Positions 1 to 7,963 of a stretch of DNA of 42,328 bases are shown piece by piece. The position numbers and the translations under genes are program-made. Positions within the stretch are counted from its first letter, which is position 1. Each line of letters opens with the position of its first letter. This DNA comes from Hellea sp042093735. GTDB lineage: Bacteria > Pseudomonadota > Alphaproteobacteria > Caulobacterales > Maricaulaceae. The notes beneath the pieces are model-generated. The model was not told where the DNA came from. It searched no databases and worked only from the letters and a program-made list of their open reading frames with translations. The stretch covers positions 1 to 42,328 of the forward strand of contig JBELEM010000016.1 of assembly GCA_042093735.1 (NCBI GenBank). The letters run 5' to 3'.

Positions 1-158
1 GCATCATAATGATTGGCCAATTTTCCTGCACCTTTAACAACTGTTACTTTATGACCACTAGCAACATAATTTTTTACTATATCTGGTGTTGCTCCAACGC
101 GTGCTTCCGCGTTGTCGCCAAATTTATCGTCAGTATCATTTAAAATAGTAATGTTCAA
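1..158 (-). CDS. pntA: NAD(P) transhydrogenase subunit alpha, N-terminal fragment
   Basis: Partial gene that runs off the left edge; 52 codons are visible. The translation has the N-terminal signature of the alanine dehydrogenase/PNT family: a beta strand, then EARVGATPDIVKNYVASGHK, then a VVKGAGKLANHYD segment. These match the start of PntA, the peripheral NAD(H)-binding subunit of the proton-translocating transhydrogenase that makes NADPH. The start is a TTG at 158-156 with an AAAGG-type ribosome site about 10 bases upstream; no ATG fits. A COX4-like gene lies 82 bp upstream on the same strand, an order common in Alphaproteobacteria. An alanine dehydrogenase cannot be fully excluded from this fragment, but the neighbour favours pntA. 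Confidence 0.75.
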   Translation of the reverse strand, partial: MNITILNDTDDKFGDNAEARVGATPDIVKNYVASGHKVTVVKGAGKLANHYD

Positions 159-240
159 TTTTAGAGACCTTTTCTACTAATTAATTATTACATAAACCAT
201 AAACTAGAAATTATGATCTGTTTGCGAGTTCTTAAGAAAA

Positions 241-543
241 TTATCCGTGTAATGATGCTAACATAGCACTTGCCATAGCCAAGGGAACTGCAGAAATAAT
301 TACTCCAGCGTACCAAGCACCTTTAAGCTTCAATGCTAAACCTAATATGATACCCAATATCAAGGTCACAATAAGTGCAGAAGCCCAACCCATCGATACC
401 CCGAAAACTAAAGTAGGAAAAATAACTATAAGTGCTAAAGCCGCACCGCCATATACAGTTGTGCCCATAAAACCACCAAAAGTCTTTTTATGCCCATCAA
501 CACCCATGGTTCCCTTAACATAGTTTTTTTCATTATCTGCCAT
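241..543 (-). CDS. COX4-like (aa3-type oxidase subunit IV family) membrane protein
   Basis: A 100-residue membrane protein. The soluble N-terminus ends in GHKKTFGGFM, resembling the H-x-K-T-F/Y-x-G-F motif of the small alphaproteobacterial aa3 cytochrome oxidase subunit IV family. Family members usually have one transmembrane helix and 45-70 residues; this one has three hydrophobic segments (roughly residues 30-50, 53-72 and 76-97). The frame is open 21 codons further upstream, but the ATG at 543 has AAAGGA seven to eight bases before it, so I use it. It sits directly upstream of pntA and is probably co-transcribed. The role in the oxidase is inferred from the family; the extra helices make the assignment tentative. 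Confidence 0.65.
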   Translation of the reverse strand: MADNEKNYVKGTMGVDGHKKTFGGFMGTTVYGGAALALIVIFPTLVFGVSMGWASALIVTLILGIILGLALKLKGAWYAGVIISAVPLAMASAMLASLHG

Positions 544-645
544 CTTAAAATCCTTTAATATAGGCTTAATTGCATGTTCACTAACACGAGCTTGGACCGC
601 CTTCAATAGTCTTAATCCCTATTAAAAAGGATAAAAATATTGAAA

Positions 646-1209
646 CTAATCAGTATTACTAACAATTCTTAGAAATGGCTTATTACTAGTAGGACTATAT
701 TCTGGAATATAGGTTTCTAAGGGTTTAGATTCCTCAATAGGCATGTCCTCATACAAATCTCGGACATTGGGTTTGTATGGTTTTTTACTACCAGCCACTG
801 TTTTTAAAGTAGAAAATGAAGAATACTTCTTCTTGTTACTCTTGCAACTAGAGATCATTTCATCATCAACAGGTTTAGGATTTTTTAAATTTTTAACTTT
901 TTTAGTCATTGCAGACAAAACTCGTTTTTGTGCAAAACTTAGAGCATCAGATAAATTACCTTTTTCAGAATTATAAAATGCGGAACCAAATTTATCCAAC
1001 CGGTCTAATACACTTTCTCCGAATTCATCTTCGAAATCCGATATTTCGCCTAGATCAGATAAATCTTTATGGAGCCTTGATAACTTAGATTTTGCTTTGC
1101 GAGCTGACCTTTTACGAGCCTTTTCAAGCTTTGCCTTTAACTTTTCGGCCTCGATATCCTTCGCTAGGATTTGATCCTGCCATTGTTTTTTGTCATATTC
1201 ATTACTCAT
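646..1209 (-). CDS. Hypothetical charged coiled-coil protein
   Basis: A 187-residue protein that I do not recognise. Residues 15-50 are a very basic, Lys/Ala/Arg-rich helix with coiled-coil character. An acidic patch follows near 55-70, then a Lys/Asn/Ser-rich region with two closely spaced charged stretches, and a Pro-rich C-terminus. There is no signal peptide or membrane segment, so it should be cytoplasmic. It lies 36 bases downstream of gapR on the same strand and could share its transcript. No good ribosome site precedes the ATG. The basic helix would suit nucleic-acid or envelope contact, but that is a guess. Confidence 0.55.
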   Translation of the reverse strand: MSNEYDKKQWQDQILAKDIEAEKLKAKLEKARKRSARKAKSKLSRLHKDLSDLGEISDFEDEFGESVLDRLDKFGSAFYNSEKGNLSDALSFAQKRVLSAMTKKVKNLKNPKPVDDEMISSCKSNKKKYSSFSTLKTVAGSKKPYKPNVRDLYEDMPIEESKPLETYIPEYSPTSNKPFLRIVSNTD

Positions 1210-1248
1210 GTGTGAGACTTATAACACAATAAGAACAAAATGTGAACA

Positions 1249-1512
1249 CTAATCTTCTACAGCACTCATATAAATATCTAGAAGTGCTTCCTGCTCAGCA
1301 CGCTCTGATGCCTCTTGCTTTCTTAAAGCTATCACTTTCCGCATAACTTTAGTGTCCAGCCCAAAAGTCTTCACTTCAGCATAAACCTCTCGTATGTCAG
1401 CAGTGAGCTCCGTTTTCTCAATTTCTAGTCTCTCAATTCTTGCAACAAATTGCTTTAATTTTTCGCGTGTAGCTTCGCCAAAATTATCGGAACGATCTGA
1501 GTCAGACAACAT
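1249..1512 (-). CDS. gapR: GapR-like nucleoid-associated protein (DUF2312)
   Basis: An 87-residue protein of the DUF2312/GapR family, matching the normal length. The family pattern is clear: a first helix with LKQFVARIERLEIEKTEL, then IREVYAEVKTFGLDTKVMRK, then VIALRKQ and the C-terminal LLDIYMSAVED. GapR of Caulobacter is a nucleoid protein that clamps overtwisted, AT-rich DNA ahead of replication and transcription and helps topoisomerases. The frame extends 11 codons further upstream, but the ATG at 1512 follows AAAGGAGATG, one of the strongest ribosome sites in the window, so it is the start. The 198 bp upstream separate it from the divergent HIG1 gene and must hold both promoters. Confidence 0.93.
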   Translation of the reverse strand: MLSDSDRSDNFGEATREKLKQFVARIERLEIEKTELTADIREVYAEVKTFGLDTKVMRKVIALRKQEASERAEQEALLDIYMSAVED

Positions 1513-1710
1513 GTATACATCTCCTTTAAAGTAAGTATTCGCCACTACTAAAATTCTTTAAAAAAATTAACCAGCCACGCAAAACTATTAGTTGTGGATG
1601 GATTAAAAAAATCAAATAAGGGTTTTATATTAACAACGGTGAAATCGCCGCAGTTCTTTTGCACGTAATTACACTACTATGGACAAATAAACACCAATCG
1701 GGAACTACAC

Positions 1711-1917
1711 ATGATTATTTTATGGACACTCACAGCTTTGGCTTTTGGCTTAGTATTTCTTTCTCTAATAATGGGCGCGAAAAATATGGGCGGAAAAACC
1801 GAGGAGGCTAGGCAGAGATCTAACATATGGATGCGTCGCAGAGTTACCGGTCAAGCATTAGCTGTTGGTTTACTGCTTCTAACAGTTTATATCCAAACAA
1901 AAAGTCAGGGTGGATAA
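1711..1917 (+). CDS. HIG1-domain twin-transmembrane protein
   Basis: A 68-residue protein with two hydrophobic helices (about residues 3-22 and 48-63) joined by a polar loop carrying RQRSNIWMRRRVTGQA, the pattern of bacterial HIG1-domain proteins. Mitochondrial HIG1 proteins assist respiratory supercomplexes; the bacterial function is poorly defined. It is placed immediately before the cob(I)alamin adenosyltransferase, a pairing common in Alphaproteobacteria, and the two reading frames touch or overlap. A GGGAA element lies a few bases before the ATG. Confidence 0.8.
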   Translation: MIILWTLTALAFGLVFLSLIMGAKNMGGKTEEARQRSNIWMRRRVTGQALAVGLLLLTVYIQTKSQGG

Positions 1918-1918
1918 A

Positions 1919-2497
1919 TTGGTTAAATTAAATAAAATCTATACCAAAACAGGAGATGATGGCTCTACAGGATTGGTCAATGGCGAAAGAGTACCAAAGA
2001 GCAACCTGCGGGTTAGAGCATTTGGTGATGTAGATGAGACTAACAGTGTTATAGGTATTGCTAGACTACATCTTGATAATACAAAAATCGATAAAATGCT
2101 ATCCCGAATACAAAATGACTTGTTTGACCTTGGGGCAGATTTAGCAACACCAATTACGTCCGAAGACACCAAAGATAATAAAATTGATTTGAGAATAAAC
2201 GCATCTCAAACACTTCGACTTGAAAAAGAAATGGACAGGTTAAATTTAGACCTACTTCCGCTTTCCAGTTTTATTCTCCCAGGTGGGGCTGCTCCCTCGG
2301 CATATCTTCATCAAGCCAGAACAGTTTGTCGACGTGCCGAAAGAATTTGCGTTGCTTTAGAGTCAGAGCAAACTTTAAATAAAAATGCTCTAATCTACCT
2401 CAATCGTCTGTCTGACTTCTTATTCATTGCAGCAAGGTGGTGCAACAATCAGGGCCAGACTGATGTCTTATGGGTGCCTGGTGGCAATAGTAACTAG
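1919..2497 (+). CDS. Cob(I)yrinic acid a,c-diamide adenosyltransferase, PduO type
   Basis: A PduO-family ATP:corrinoid adenosyltransferase of about 192 residues, which adds the 5'-deoxyadenosyl group of ATP to reduced cobalt to make coenzyme B12. Seen: KIYTKTGDDGSTGLVNGERV at the N-terminus (ATP site), RAFGDVDETNS, and late RTVCRRAERICVAL and YLNRLSDFLF, all typical of the trimeric helical-bundle family. The frame also allows GTG at 1910, overlapping the HIG1 stop. I prefer TTG at 1919 because family members start M-V-K-L-N-K-I-Y and AGGGTGG lies five bases upstream. Translational coupling to the HIG1 gene is likely. It implies a B12-dependent enzyme elsewhere in the genome. Confidence 0.9.
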   Translation: MVKLNKIYTKTGDDGSTGLVNGERVPKSNLRVRAFGDVDETNSVIGIARLHLDNTKIDKMLSRIQNDLFDLGADLATPITSEDTKDNKIDLRINASQTLRLEKEMDRLNLDLLPLSSFILPGGAAPSAYLHQARTVCRRAERICVALESEQTLNKNALIYLNRLSDFLFIAARWCNNQGQTDVLWVPGGNSN

Positions 2498-2522
2498 AGC
2501 CTAACCCGACCACCATGAAAAC

Positions 2523-3113
2523 TTAGCCCACTAACTTTCTTACAGCCTCGCTGATTTCTTGAATGGTGTTTCTACCAAAAAAGAAATCCATAAAAATACC
2601 ATTTTCATCCATGAAGTACATAATATCTGAGTGGTCCACCGTATAATCAACTTCACTATCGGAGAGGGAAACTCTCTGTGAATAAACTTTATAGGCCAAC
2701 TTAGCTATATCTATCTGTTCTTTAGACCCAGTAAGCCCATTTAATCCTTTAGGAAAACCATCTGACTCTACGTAAAGCTTTAGACTTTCAGAAGTATCTC
2801 GCTCCGGATCAACGCTAATAAACAAATAGTTTATTAAATCTCCATCAGGATCTAACTCTTCCTGAACTGAACCCATTTTTTGCAAAGCAGTAGGGCAAAT
2901 ATCTGGACAATAAGAAAACCCAAAATATATCAGTTGGGGCTTTCCTAAAAAGTCATTTTCTGTGACTAATAAATTATCCTGATTGATGAGATTAAATGGA
3001 CCTCCAATTTCAGCTGAACCTGAGATAACATTCTTACCCGACTTAGCTGCTTGATCGCTACACCCAAATAATAAAATAGGTAATGAAAAAATTAAGATTA
3101 TCAGGGCTTTCAT
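2523..3113 (-). CDS. senC: SCO1/SenC family copper chaperone lipoprotein
   Basis: A 196-residue SCO1/SenC/PrrC protein that delivers copper to the CuA site of cytochrome c oxidase and may act as a periplasmic thiol sensor. The signal peptide ends at a lipobox (LFGC, Cys18), so it should be a lipoprotein. The thioredoxin-like core has the copper ligands C69-x3-C73 (YCPDICP) and His161 (VDHSDIMYF), plus the SVDPERDT loop. It is divergent from regB with only 29 bp between start codons. In Rhodobacter the equivalent gene (prrC/senC) also neighbours the redox two-component genes, so the context supports a link to respiratory control. Confidence 0.93.
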   Translation of the reverse strand: MKALIILIFSLPILLFGCSDQAAKSGKNVISGSAEIGGPFNLINQDNLLVTENDFLGKPQLIYFGFSYCPDICPTALQKMGSVQEELDPDGDLINYLFISVDPERDTSESLKLYVESDGFPKGLNGLTGSKEQIDIAKLAYKVYSQRVSLSDSEVDYTVDHSDIMYFMDENGIFMDFFFGRNTIQEISEAVRKLVG

Positions 3114-3142
3114 AAACCAAACTCCACCACTATAGTTGCAAA

Positions 3143-4501
3143 ATGAACAACCCTAAAGTGGACAGCAATATCAATAACGTCAAGTCAATTACTGACACAG
3201 ATAGCATTGGGGCAATAAAGAAAAAAACAGTGAACACATCCGGACGCTTACGACGGAATACCTTGGTTATTTTGAGGTGGGGTGCAGTAATTGGACAATC
3301 TGCAGCATTATTTTTGGTTTCTGCTGTATTAGGTTTTTCTTTTCCTGTGGGGCCTTGCCTAGCTGTAATTGGATTAAGTATATTTGTGAACATTGTAGTC
3401 ACGGCCTCTTTTGAACTTGATAGGCGGGTAGGTGACAAAGAAGCTGGGCTGCAATTGGGATTTGACTTACTTCAGTTGGCTGCACTTTTATGGTTAACAG
3501 GTGGTATAGTAAATCCTTTTGCATTATTGTTTCTAGCTCCAATTGTTACCAGCGCAACAACGTTAAACACTAAAGTGATTTTTAGTCTTGGTTTCTTAGC
3601 CACCGCTCTTTCATTTTTCTTGATATATAATAGCCAGTCATTGCCGTGGTCTCCTGCAGGAAGCTTTGATTTACCACTAACATACAAATGGGGGGCATGG
3701 AGCGCTATTTTGGTAGGATCAACCTTTACATCACTTTATGCCTGGCAAGCAACTAAGGAGAGTCAAGCAATGTCTGATGCTCTCGCAGCCACTGAAGCAG
3801 TTTTAGCGCATGAACAAAAATTATCTGCTCTAGGGGGAATGGCTGCTGCAGCGGCTCATGAGTTGGGGACTCCTTTGGCTACTATTCAAGTTATCGCAAA
3901 AGAAATGACACGTGAATTAAACCCCAAGACACCACTTGGTGAAGATGCAGCATTGATGCTATCGCAAGCTCAGCGTTGCCGAGAAATACTCACTCAACTG
4001 TCTCAAAGAGGGGATGAGGGAGATGTCTTTCACGATATTTTATCAATTGAAGACTTACTTGAAGAAGCCGCCGAGCCATACATAACATTTGGTAAAGATA
4101 TAGCCATAGGTGTGTCAGGTGAAGGCAAAGAACCTACTTTAAAACGGCAAGCTGAACTACTCTACGGACTCAAAAACTTTATAGAAAATGCTGTTGATTT
4201 CGCAGACACAACAGTTAGCCTGAATGGTATCTGGAACCAGGACACATTAACCATAACCATTGATGACGACGGGAAAGGTTTTGACTCCTCAATAACTAGA
4301 AGGCTTGGACAGCCATATGTCAGCCGCCGTCAGAACCAAAAAAGCTCAGAAGGATTGGCAGGGGGATTAGGTTTAGGAGTATTTATCGCAACCACGCTAA
4401 TAGAGAGAACTAGCGGAAAGGTAAGTTTCGGCACATCGCCTCAGGGAGGCGCCCAAGTAAAATTAGTTTGGCAAATAACTAAATTAGATTTACACTCTTA
4501 A
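3143..4501 (+). CDS. regB: RegB/ActS-type redox-sensing histidine kinase
   Basis: A 452-residue membrane histidine kinase of the RegB/PrrB/ActS family. About six transmembrane helices span residues 40-200. The quinone-sensing motif G-G-x-x-N-P-F is at 120-126. The H-box HELGTPLATI has the phosphorylated His at 239, and the redox-active Cys of the family is Cys279 in QRCREIL. The ATP-binding domain follows with N-box FIENAVDFA, DDDGKGF and GGLGLGVFI. It should phosphorylate the RegA protein encoded 47 bp downstream in response to quinone pool and oxygen state. The first 33 residues are poorly conserved and no ribosome site precedes the ATG, so the true start is uncertain. Confidence 0.93.
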   Translation: MNNPKVDSNINNVKSITDTDSIGAIKKKTVNTSGRLRRNTLVILRWGAVIGQSAALFLVSAVLGFSFPVGPCLAVIGLSIFVNIVVTASFELDRRVGDKEAGLQLGFDLLQLAALLWLTGGIVNPFALLFLAPIVTSATTLNTKVIFSLGFLATALSFFLIYNSQSLPWSPAGSFDLPLTYKWGAWSAILVGSTFTSLYAWQATKESQAMSDALAATEAVLAHEQKLSALGGMAAAAAHELGTPLATIQVIAKEMTRELNPKTPLGEDAALMLSQAQRCREILTQLSQRGDEGDVFHDILSIEDLLEEAAEPYITFGKDIAIGVSGEGKEPTLKRQAELLYGLKNFIENAVDFADTTVSLNGIWNQDTLTITIDDDGKGFDSSITRRLGQPYVSRRQNQKSSEGLAGGLGLGVFIATTLIERTSGKVSFGTSPQGGAQVKLVWQITKLDLHS

Positions 4502-4548
4502 TGTAAACTTAATACGATACAAAGCCGTACTATATGTAAGGACAAAAC

Positions 4549-5094
4549 ATGACAGATTATAATATACCCGAAGATAATACACTTTTAATACTTGATGACG
4601 ACGGCCCGTTTCGTAATAGACTAGGCCGAGCCTTAGAGCATCGTGGGTTTTCAGTATCACTAGTAGAAAATGTAGCCGAAGCTAAAGCCGTGGTAACAGC
4701 TAACCCGCCTGCATTTGCGGTGTTAGATATGCGTTTAGAAGATGGCAATGGATTAGATGTTATAGATAAAATACATGAAATTAGGCCTGATTGTAAAATG
4801 GTTATGCTAACAGGTTATGGAAACCTCGCAACAGCAGTTTCGGCGGTCAAAAGAGGCGCTATCGATTACCTAGCTAAACCAGCTGATGCCGATGATGTTT
4901 GTAAAGCTTTACTCGCAAACCAAGGAGAAGCACCTGCACCGCCTGAGAATCCTATGTCGGCTGATAGAGTTAGATGGGAGCACATCCAAAGAGTATATGA
5001 ATTATGCGGAAAAAACGTCTCAGAAACTGCAAGACGGTTAAATATGCACAGAAGAACTCTTCAAAGAATTCTAGCCAAGCGGGCGCCGAGATAA
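4549..5094 (+). CDS. regA: RegA/ActR-type response regulator
   Basis: A 181-residue response regulator, the normal size for RegA/PrrA/ActR. The receiver domain has the acidic pocket DDD at 16-18, phospho-acceptor Asp60 in AVLDMRLEDGNG, Thr88 and Lys110. A short linker leads to a Fis-type helix-turn-helix (NVSETARRLNMHRRTLQRIL) whose sequence is almost invariant in the family. It controls respiration, carbon and nitrogen genes in response to redox. It follows regB with AAGGA six bases before the ATG. Downstream, 5095-5211 is non-coding or weakly coding before the DUF3604 gene. Confidence 0.95.
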   Translation: MTDYNIPEDNTLLILDDDGPFRNRLGRALEHRGFSVSLVENVAEAKAVVTANPPAFAVLDMRLEDGNGLDVIDKIHEIRPDCKMVMLTGYGNLATAVSAVKRGAIDYLAKPADADDVCKALLANQGEAPAPPENPMSADRVRWEHIQRVYELCGKNVSETARRLNMHRRTLQRILAKRAPR

Positions 5095-5211
5095 TCACCT
5101 ACTAAATGATTTTTAGACTAGAATAATTCAGAAATTAAAATATATCATATCCAAGATCTGACGTTGATGAAGGTTTTAAAAACCTTTATCTCAAACATCT
5201 TTGGGGAAAAT

Positions 5212-6621
5212 ATGTTAAAATTATCTGTAAGCTCAATTTGCATATTAAGCATGATAGCCTGTACTCCGTCTACACAAGAAACAATTAATAACACCCCTGA
5301 GAACTCACAAAGTAAAAAAGCAACTCAAACTAAAAACTATAATCCGAATAAAAACGTGTATTTTGGAGATCTTCATATACACACAAAAAATAGCTTTGAT
5401 GCCTACATATTTAACGTGCGGTCAACACCCGATGATGTTTATCGTTTTGCCAAAGGTGAAACATTAGTGCACCCTTCCGGGTTTGAAATGGCAATAGGGG
5501 GAGAGCCTCTCGACTTTGTATCAGCAACAGACCACGGAGCCTATATGGGTATATTACCGGAGATGAATAATCCCGATAGCCCTTTGTCAAAACTTGATAT
5601 GGCTAAAGAAATGTTTGGAACTGACCCTGAGTTAATAGTCAGGGCTTTTAATAAAATTGGAGATACTGTCAGATCTGGCATTCCCTTTCCATTGGTTTAC
5701 GATAAGAAAATTATTCAAGACACATGGCAAAGAACAGTAAGCACAGCAAACAAACATTATGAGCCTGGAAAGCTTACAACTTTTTCGGGATATGAATATA
5801 CTTCTGTTGATGGAAAAGGCCGAGAACAAGATGGCTTTGCAGGTGGAAATTTACATCGAAATGTAATTTTTGAAAATATGGCCTCAGATCGAGTTTTTTC
5901 AACATTAGATTCCACTAATCCTGAGGATTTATGGGACTGGATGGATAGTGAAAGAAATAAAGGCCGCGATGTAATAGCAATACCACACAATTCAAATGTG
6001 TCAGACGGAAAAATGTTTGCTACAAAAACATATAACGGGGATAATCTCGATCTATCATATGCAGAGCAACGAATAAAAAATGAACCAATAGTCGAAATTA
6101 CCCAAGTAAAAGGCACATCAGAAACCCACCCTTTATTATCTCCTAATGATGAATGGGCGAATTTTGAAATCTATGAAAAACTATTAGCATCTCAAGTTAC
6201 ATCAAAAATAAATGGAAGTTACGTGCGTGATGCACTAGCAACAGGATTATCGATCTCAAAAAAAACTGGCTCTAATCCTTTTAAATTCGGAGTAATAGGT
6301 AGCTCAGACAGCCATGTAGCAGGCGGATCATATGATGAAAAAGATTATTGGTCAAAAGTTGGAATACTTGACTCATCACCGGAGAAACGGGGGTCAATAC
6401 CTCCTAATGGGTCTAAATCTTGGGAGGGAATAGAGCAAAGCGAAAGATCTAAAAATTGGTACTCAAAATGGGGGGCCTCCGGTCTTGCAGCCATATGGGC
6501 TGAAGAAAACACTCGAGAGTCTTTGTTTTCTGGGATGCGCAACAAAGAGACTTACGCCACCACAGGTCCACGAATAAAATTAAGAGTATTTGCGGGCTAT
6601 GATTATGATACCAGTATTTAA
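5212..6621 (+). CDS. DUF3604 family lipoprotein, N-terminal part (gene interrupted by in-frame stop)
   Basis: First and larger part of a DUF3604 protein. With the start at 5212 (GGGG five bases upstream) the signal peptide is short and ends at Cys17 in a lipobox-like SMIAC; the frame is open back to ATG 5167. Metal-site motifs of a PHP-like hydrolase are visible: FGDLHIHTKNSFDA (His55, His57), SATDHGAYMG, AIPHNSNVSDGKMF and GVIGSSDSHVAGG. The frame stops at TAA 6619-6621 shortly after a GPRIKLRVFAGYDYD segment, but in the same frame the family sequence continues immediately. Intact, the gene would be 5212-7125, about 637 residues, the usual family length. The enzymatic substrate is unknown. 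Confidence 0.85.
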   Translation: MLKLSVSSICILSMIACTPSTQETINNTPENSQSKKATQTKNYNPNKNVYFGDLHIHTKNSFDAYIFNVRSTPDDVYRFAKGETLVHPSGFEMAIGGEPLDFVSATDHGAYMGILPEMNNPDSPLSKLDMAKEMFGTDPELIVRAFNKIGDTVRSGIPFPLVYDKKIIQDTWQRTVSTANKHYEPGKLTTFSGYEYTSVDGKGREQDGFAGGNLHRNVIFENMASDRVFSTLDSTNPEDLWDWMDSERNKGRDVIAIPHNSNVSDGKMFATKTYNGDNLDLSYAEQRIKNEPIVEITQVKGTSETHPLLSPNDEWANFEIYEKLLASQVTSKINGSYVRDALATGLSISKKTGSNPFKFGVIGSSDSHVAGGSYDEKDYWSKVGILDSSPEKRGSIPPNGSKSWEGIEQSERSKNWYSKWGASGLAAIWAEENTRESLFSGMRNKETYATTGPRIKLRVFAGYDYDTSI

Positions 6622-6633
6622 AATGACCCTAAT

Positions 6634-7125
6634 ATGGTACAAAAAGCTTATAAATTAGGTGTACCAATGGGCGGTGAATTAAGACCCTCCAATCATGCGC
6701 CAAGTTTTATAGTCTGGGCAATGCGAGATCCGCGCAACGCTCCATTACAAAGAATTCAAATGATTAAAGTTTGGAATGAAAATGGAGATAACAAAGAAAA
6801 AATTTATGACATTATATGTGCCGATGAGTTAACTCCAGATGCAAAAACAAATTATTGTCCTGATAATGGCTCAACAGTTAATCTAAAGGACTGTTCTGTA
6901 TCATCTGATAAAGGCGCTCCAGAACTTAAAGTATTGTGGACGGACCCACAATTTAATTCTGGAGATGACGCAGCCTATTACATAAGGGTTCTTGAAAACC
7001 CTACTTGCCGGTGGAGCACATGGGATGCAATAAAGGCAGGAGTAAGTCCCTCACCTAATTTACCCCCAACAATACAAGAGCGTGCTTATGGTTCAGCTAT
7101 TTGGTACAATAGCAAAAAAAGTTGA
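6634..7125 (+). CDS. DUF3604 family protein, C-terminal part after the in-frame stop
   Basis: Continuation of the DUF3604 gene in the same frame as the upstream part, separated by one TAA and three sense codons (Asn-Asp-Pro-Asn precede this Met). It contains KLGVPMGGELRP, IVWAMRDPRNAPLQRIQMIK and the C-terminal RVLENPTCRWSTWDA and IQERAYGSAIWY motifs, which in intact homologues lie at the end of the same polypeptide. No ribosome site precedes the ATG, so independent translation is doubtful. Sequence conservation looks unrelaxed, which fits a sequencing error, a very recent nonsense mutation, or readthrough. It is followed after one base by the isomerase gene. Confidence 0.75.
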   Translation: MVQKAYKLGVPMGGELRPSNHAPSFIVWAMRDPRNAPLQRIQMIKVWNENGDNKEKIYDIICADELTPDAKTNYCPDNGSTVNLKDCSVSSDKGAPELKVLWTDPQFNSGDDAAYYIRVLENPTCRWSTWDAIKAGVSPSPNLPPTIQERAYGSAIWYNSKKS

Positions 7126-7126
7126 C

Positions 7127-7963
7127 ATGAATAAATATTTTAAAGACCCACTCATTCATTTCATAATATTAGGAATATTAGTTTTTTTTAGTCACTCAAT
7201 TTGGCAAAGAAATATTTCCAAATCTGACTATACTATAAATGTTACTGAAGAAGAGATGGCCCGGCAAGCTAAAATATTCTCAGGGGAAAATAGACGCGAA
7301 CCTACCAATGACGACATAAAAGCTCTTCTTTATTCCTATATTGAAGAGAGAGCTTTGATGCGTGAGGCTGAAAGGTTAGGATTAGGTGAGGATGATACAA
7401 TTATCAGACGGCGGCTTGCACAAAAAATGCGTTTTATCATTGAAGACATAGATACTATTCGAAATCCGGGGAGCGAAGAGTTAGAGGCATGGTACTCTAA
7501 TAATATATCAAGATTTATTTCCCCTGAAAAAAGAAGCTTTATGCATATTTACATAAGCCCAGAAACAAACGGTGGTGATACAACAAAAATTGCTGGTGAA
7601 ATATTAAAAAAAATCAAATCCAAACCAGAAAATTGGGAGGAATTAGGTGATCCCTTTATCCTCGAAAGAAGTTTTAAATTATCAAGTTTGAATGAGGTAA
7701 ATAGAAATTTTGGAAATCGTTTCTCAAAATCAGTATTTTCAATGCCTTATAAGGAGTGGGTGGGACCAATAGAAAGTGCTTATGGACTTCACATAGTAAA
7801 GGTCGACAATATTGTATCTGAAATAATCCCTGAATTTAAAGATATTGAAAATGCTGTACTATCTCAATGGAAGGAAGAAGAAAGACGTAGAATAAATAAA
7901 GACGCTTTAGCAAAAATTATTGATAAATATAAAATAAACATAATAAATGATAAAAGAAAGTAA
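7127..7963 (+). CDS. PpiC-type peptidyl-prolyl isomerase, membrane-anchored
   Basis: A 278-residue protein with an N-terminal membrane anchor (about residues 9-25) and a parvulin domain in the C-terminal half: SFMHIYISPE, then SVFSMPYKEWVGPIESAYGLHIVKVDNI. The central helical segment resembles the SurA/PrsA chaperone part. It likely assists folding of an exported protein. The start at 7127 is chosen because it is one base after the DUF3604 stop and gives the anchor; a longer frame from 7082 would overlap that gene. The stop overlaps the next start (TAATG). DUF3604, PpiC and HupE/UreJ genes occur together in other marine bacteria, from my recall of such neighbourhoods, so they probably work together. 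Confidence 0.88.
   Translation: MNKYFKDPLIHFIILGILVFFSHSIWQRNISKSDYTINVTEEEMARQAKIFSGENRREPTNDDIKALLYSYIEERALMREAERLGLGEDDTIIRRRLAQKMRFIIEDIDTIRNPGSEELEAWYSNNISRFISPEKRSFMHIYISPETNGGDTTKIAGEILKKIKSKPENWEELGDPFILERSFKLSSLNEVNRNFGNRFSKSVFSMPYKEWVGPIESAYGLHIVKVDNIVSEIIPEFKDIENAVLSQWKEEERRRINKDALAKIIDKYKINIINDKRK

Noticed and set aside
1513..1710. Small RNA or cobalamin riboswitch before the HIG1/PduO genes
   Set aside because: Only a 4-5 bp hairpin (GGTGAAATCGCC) is visible; no B12-box-like sequence is present.
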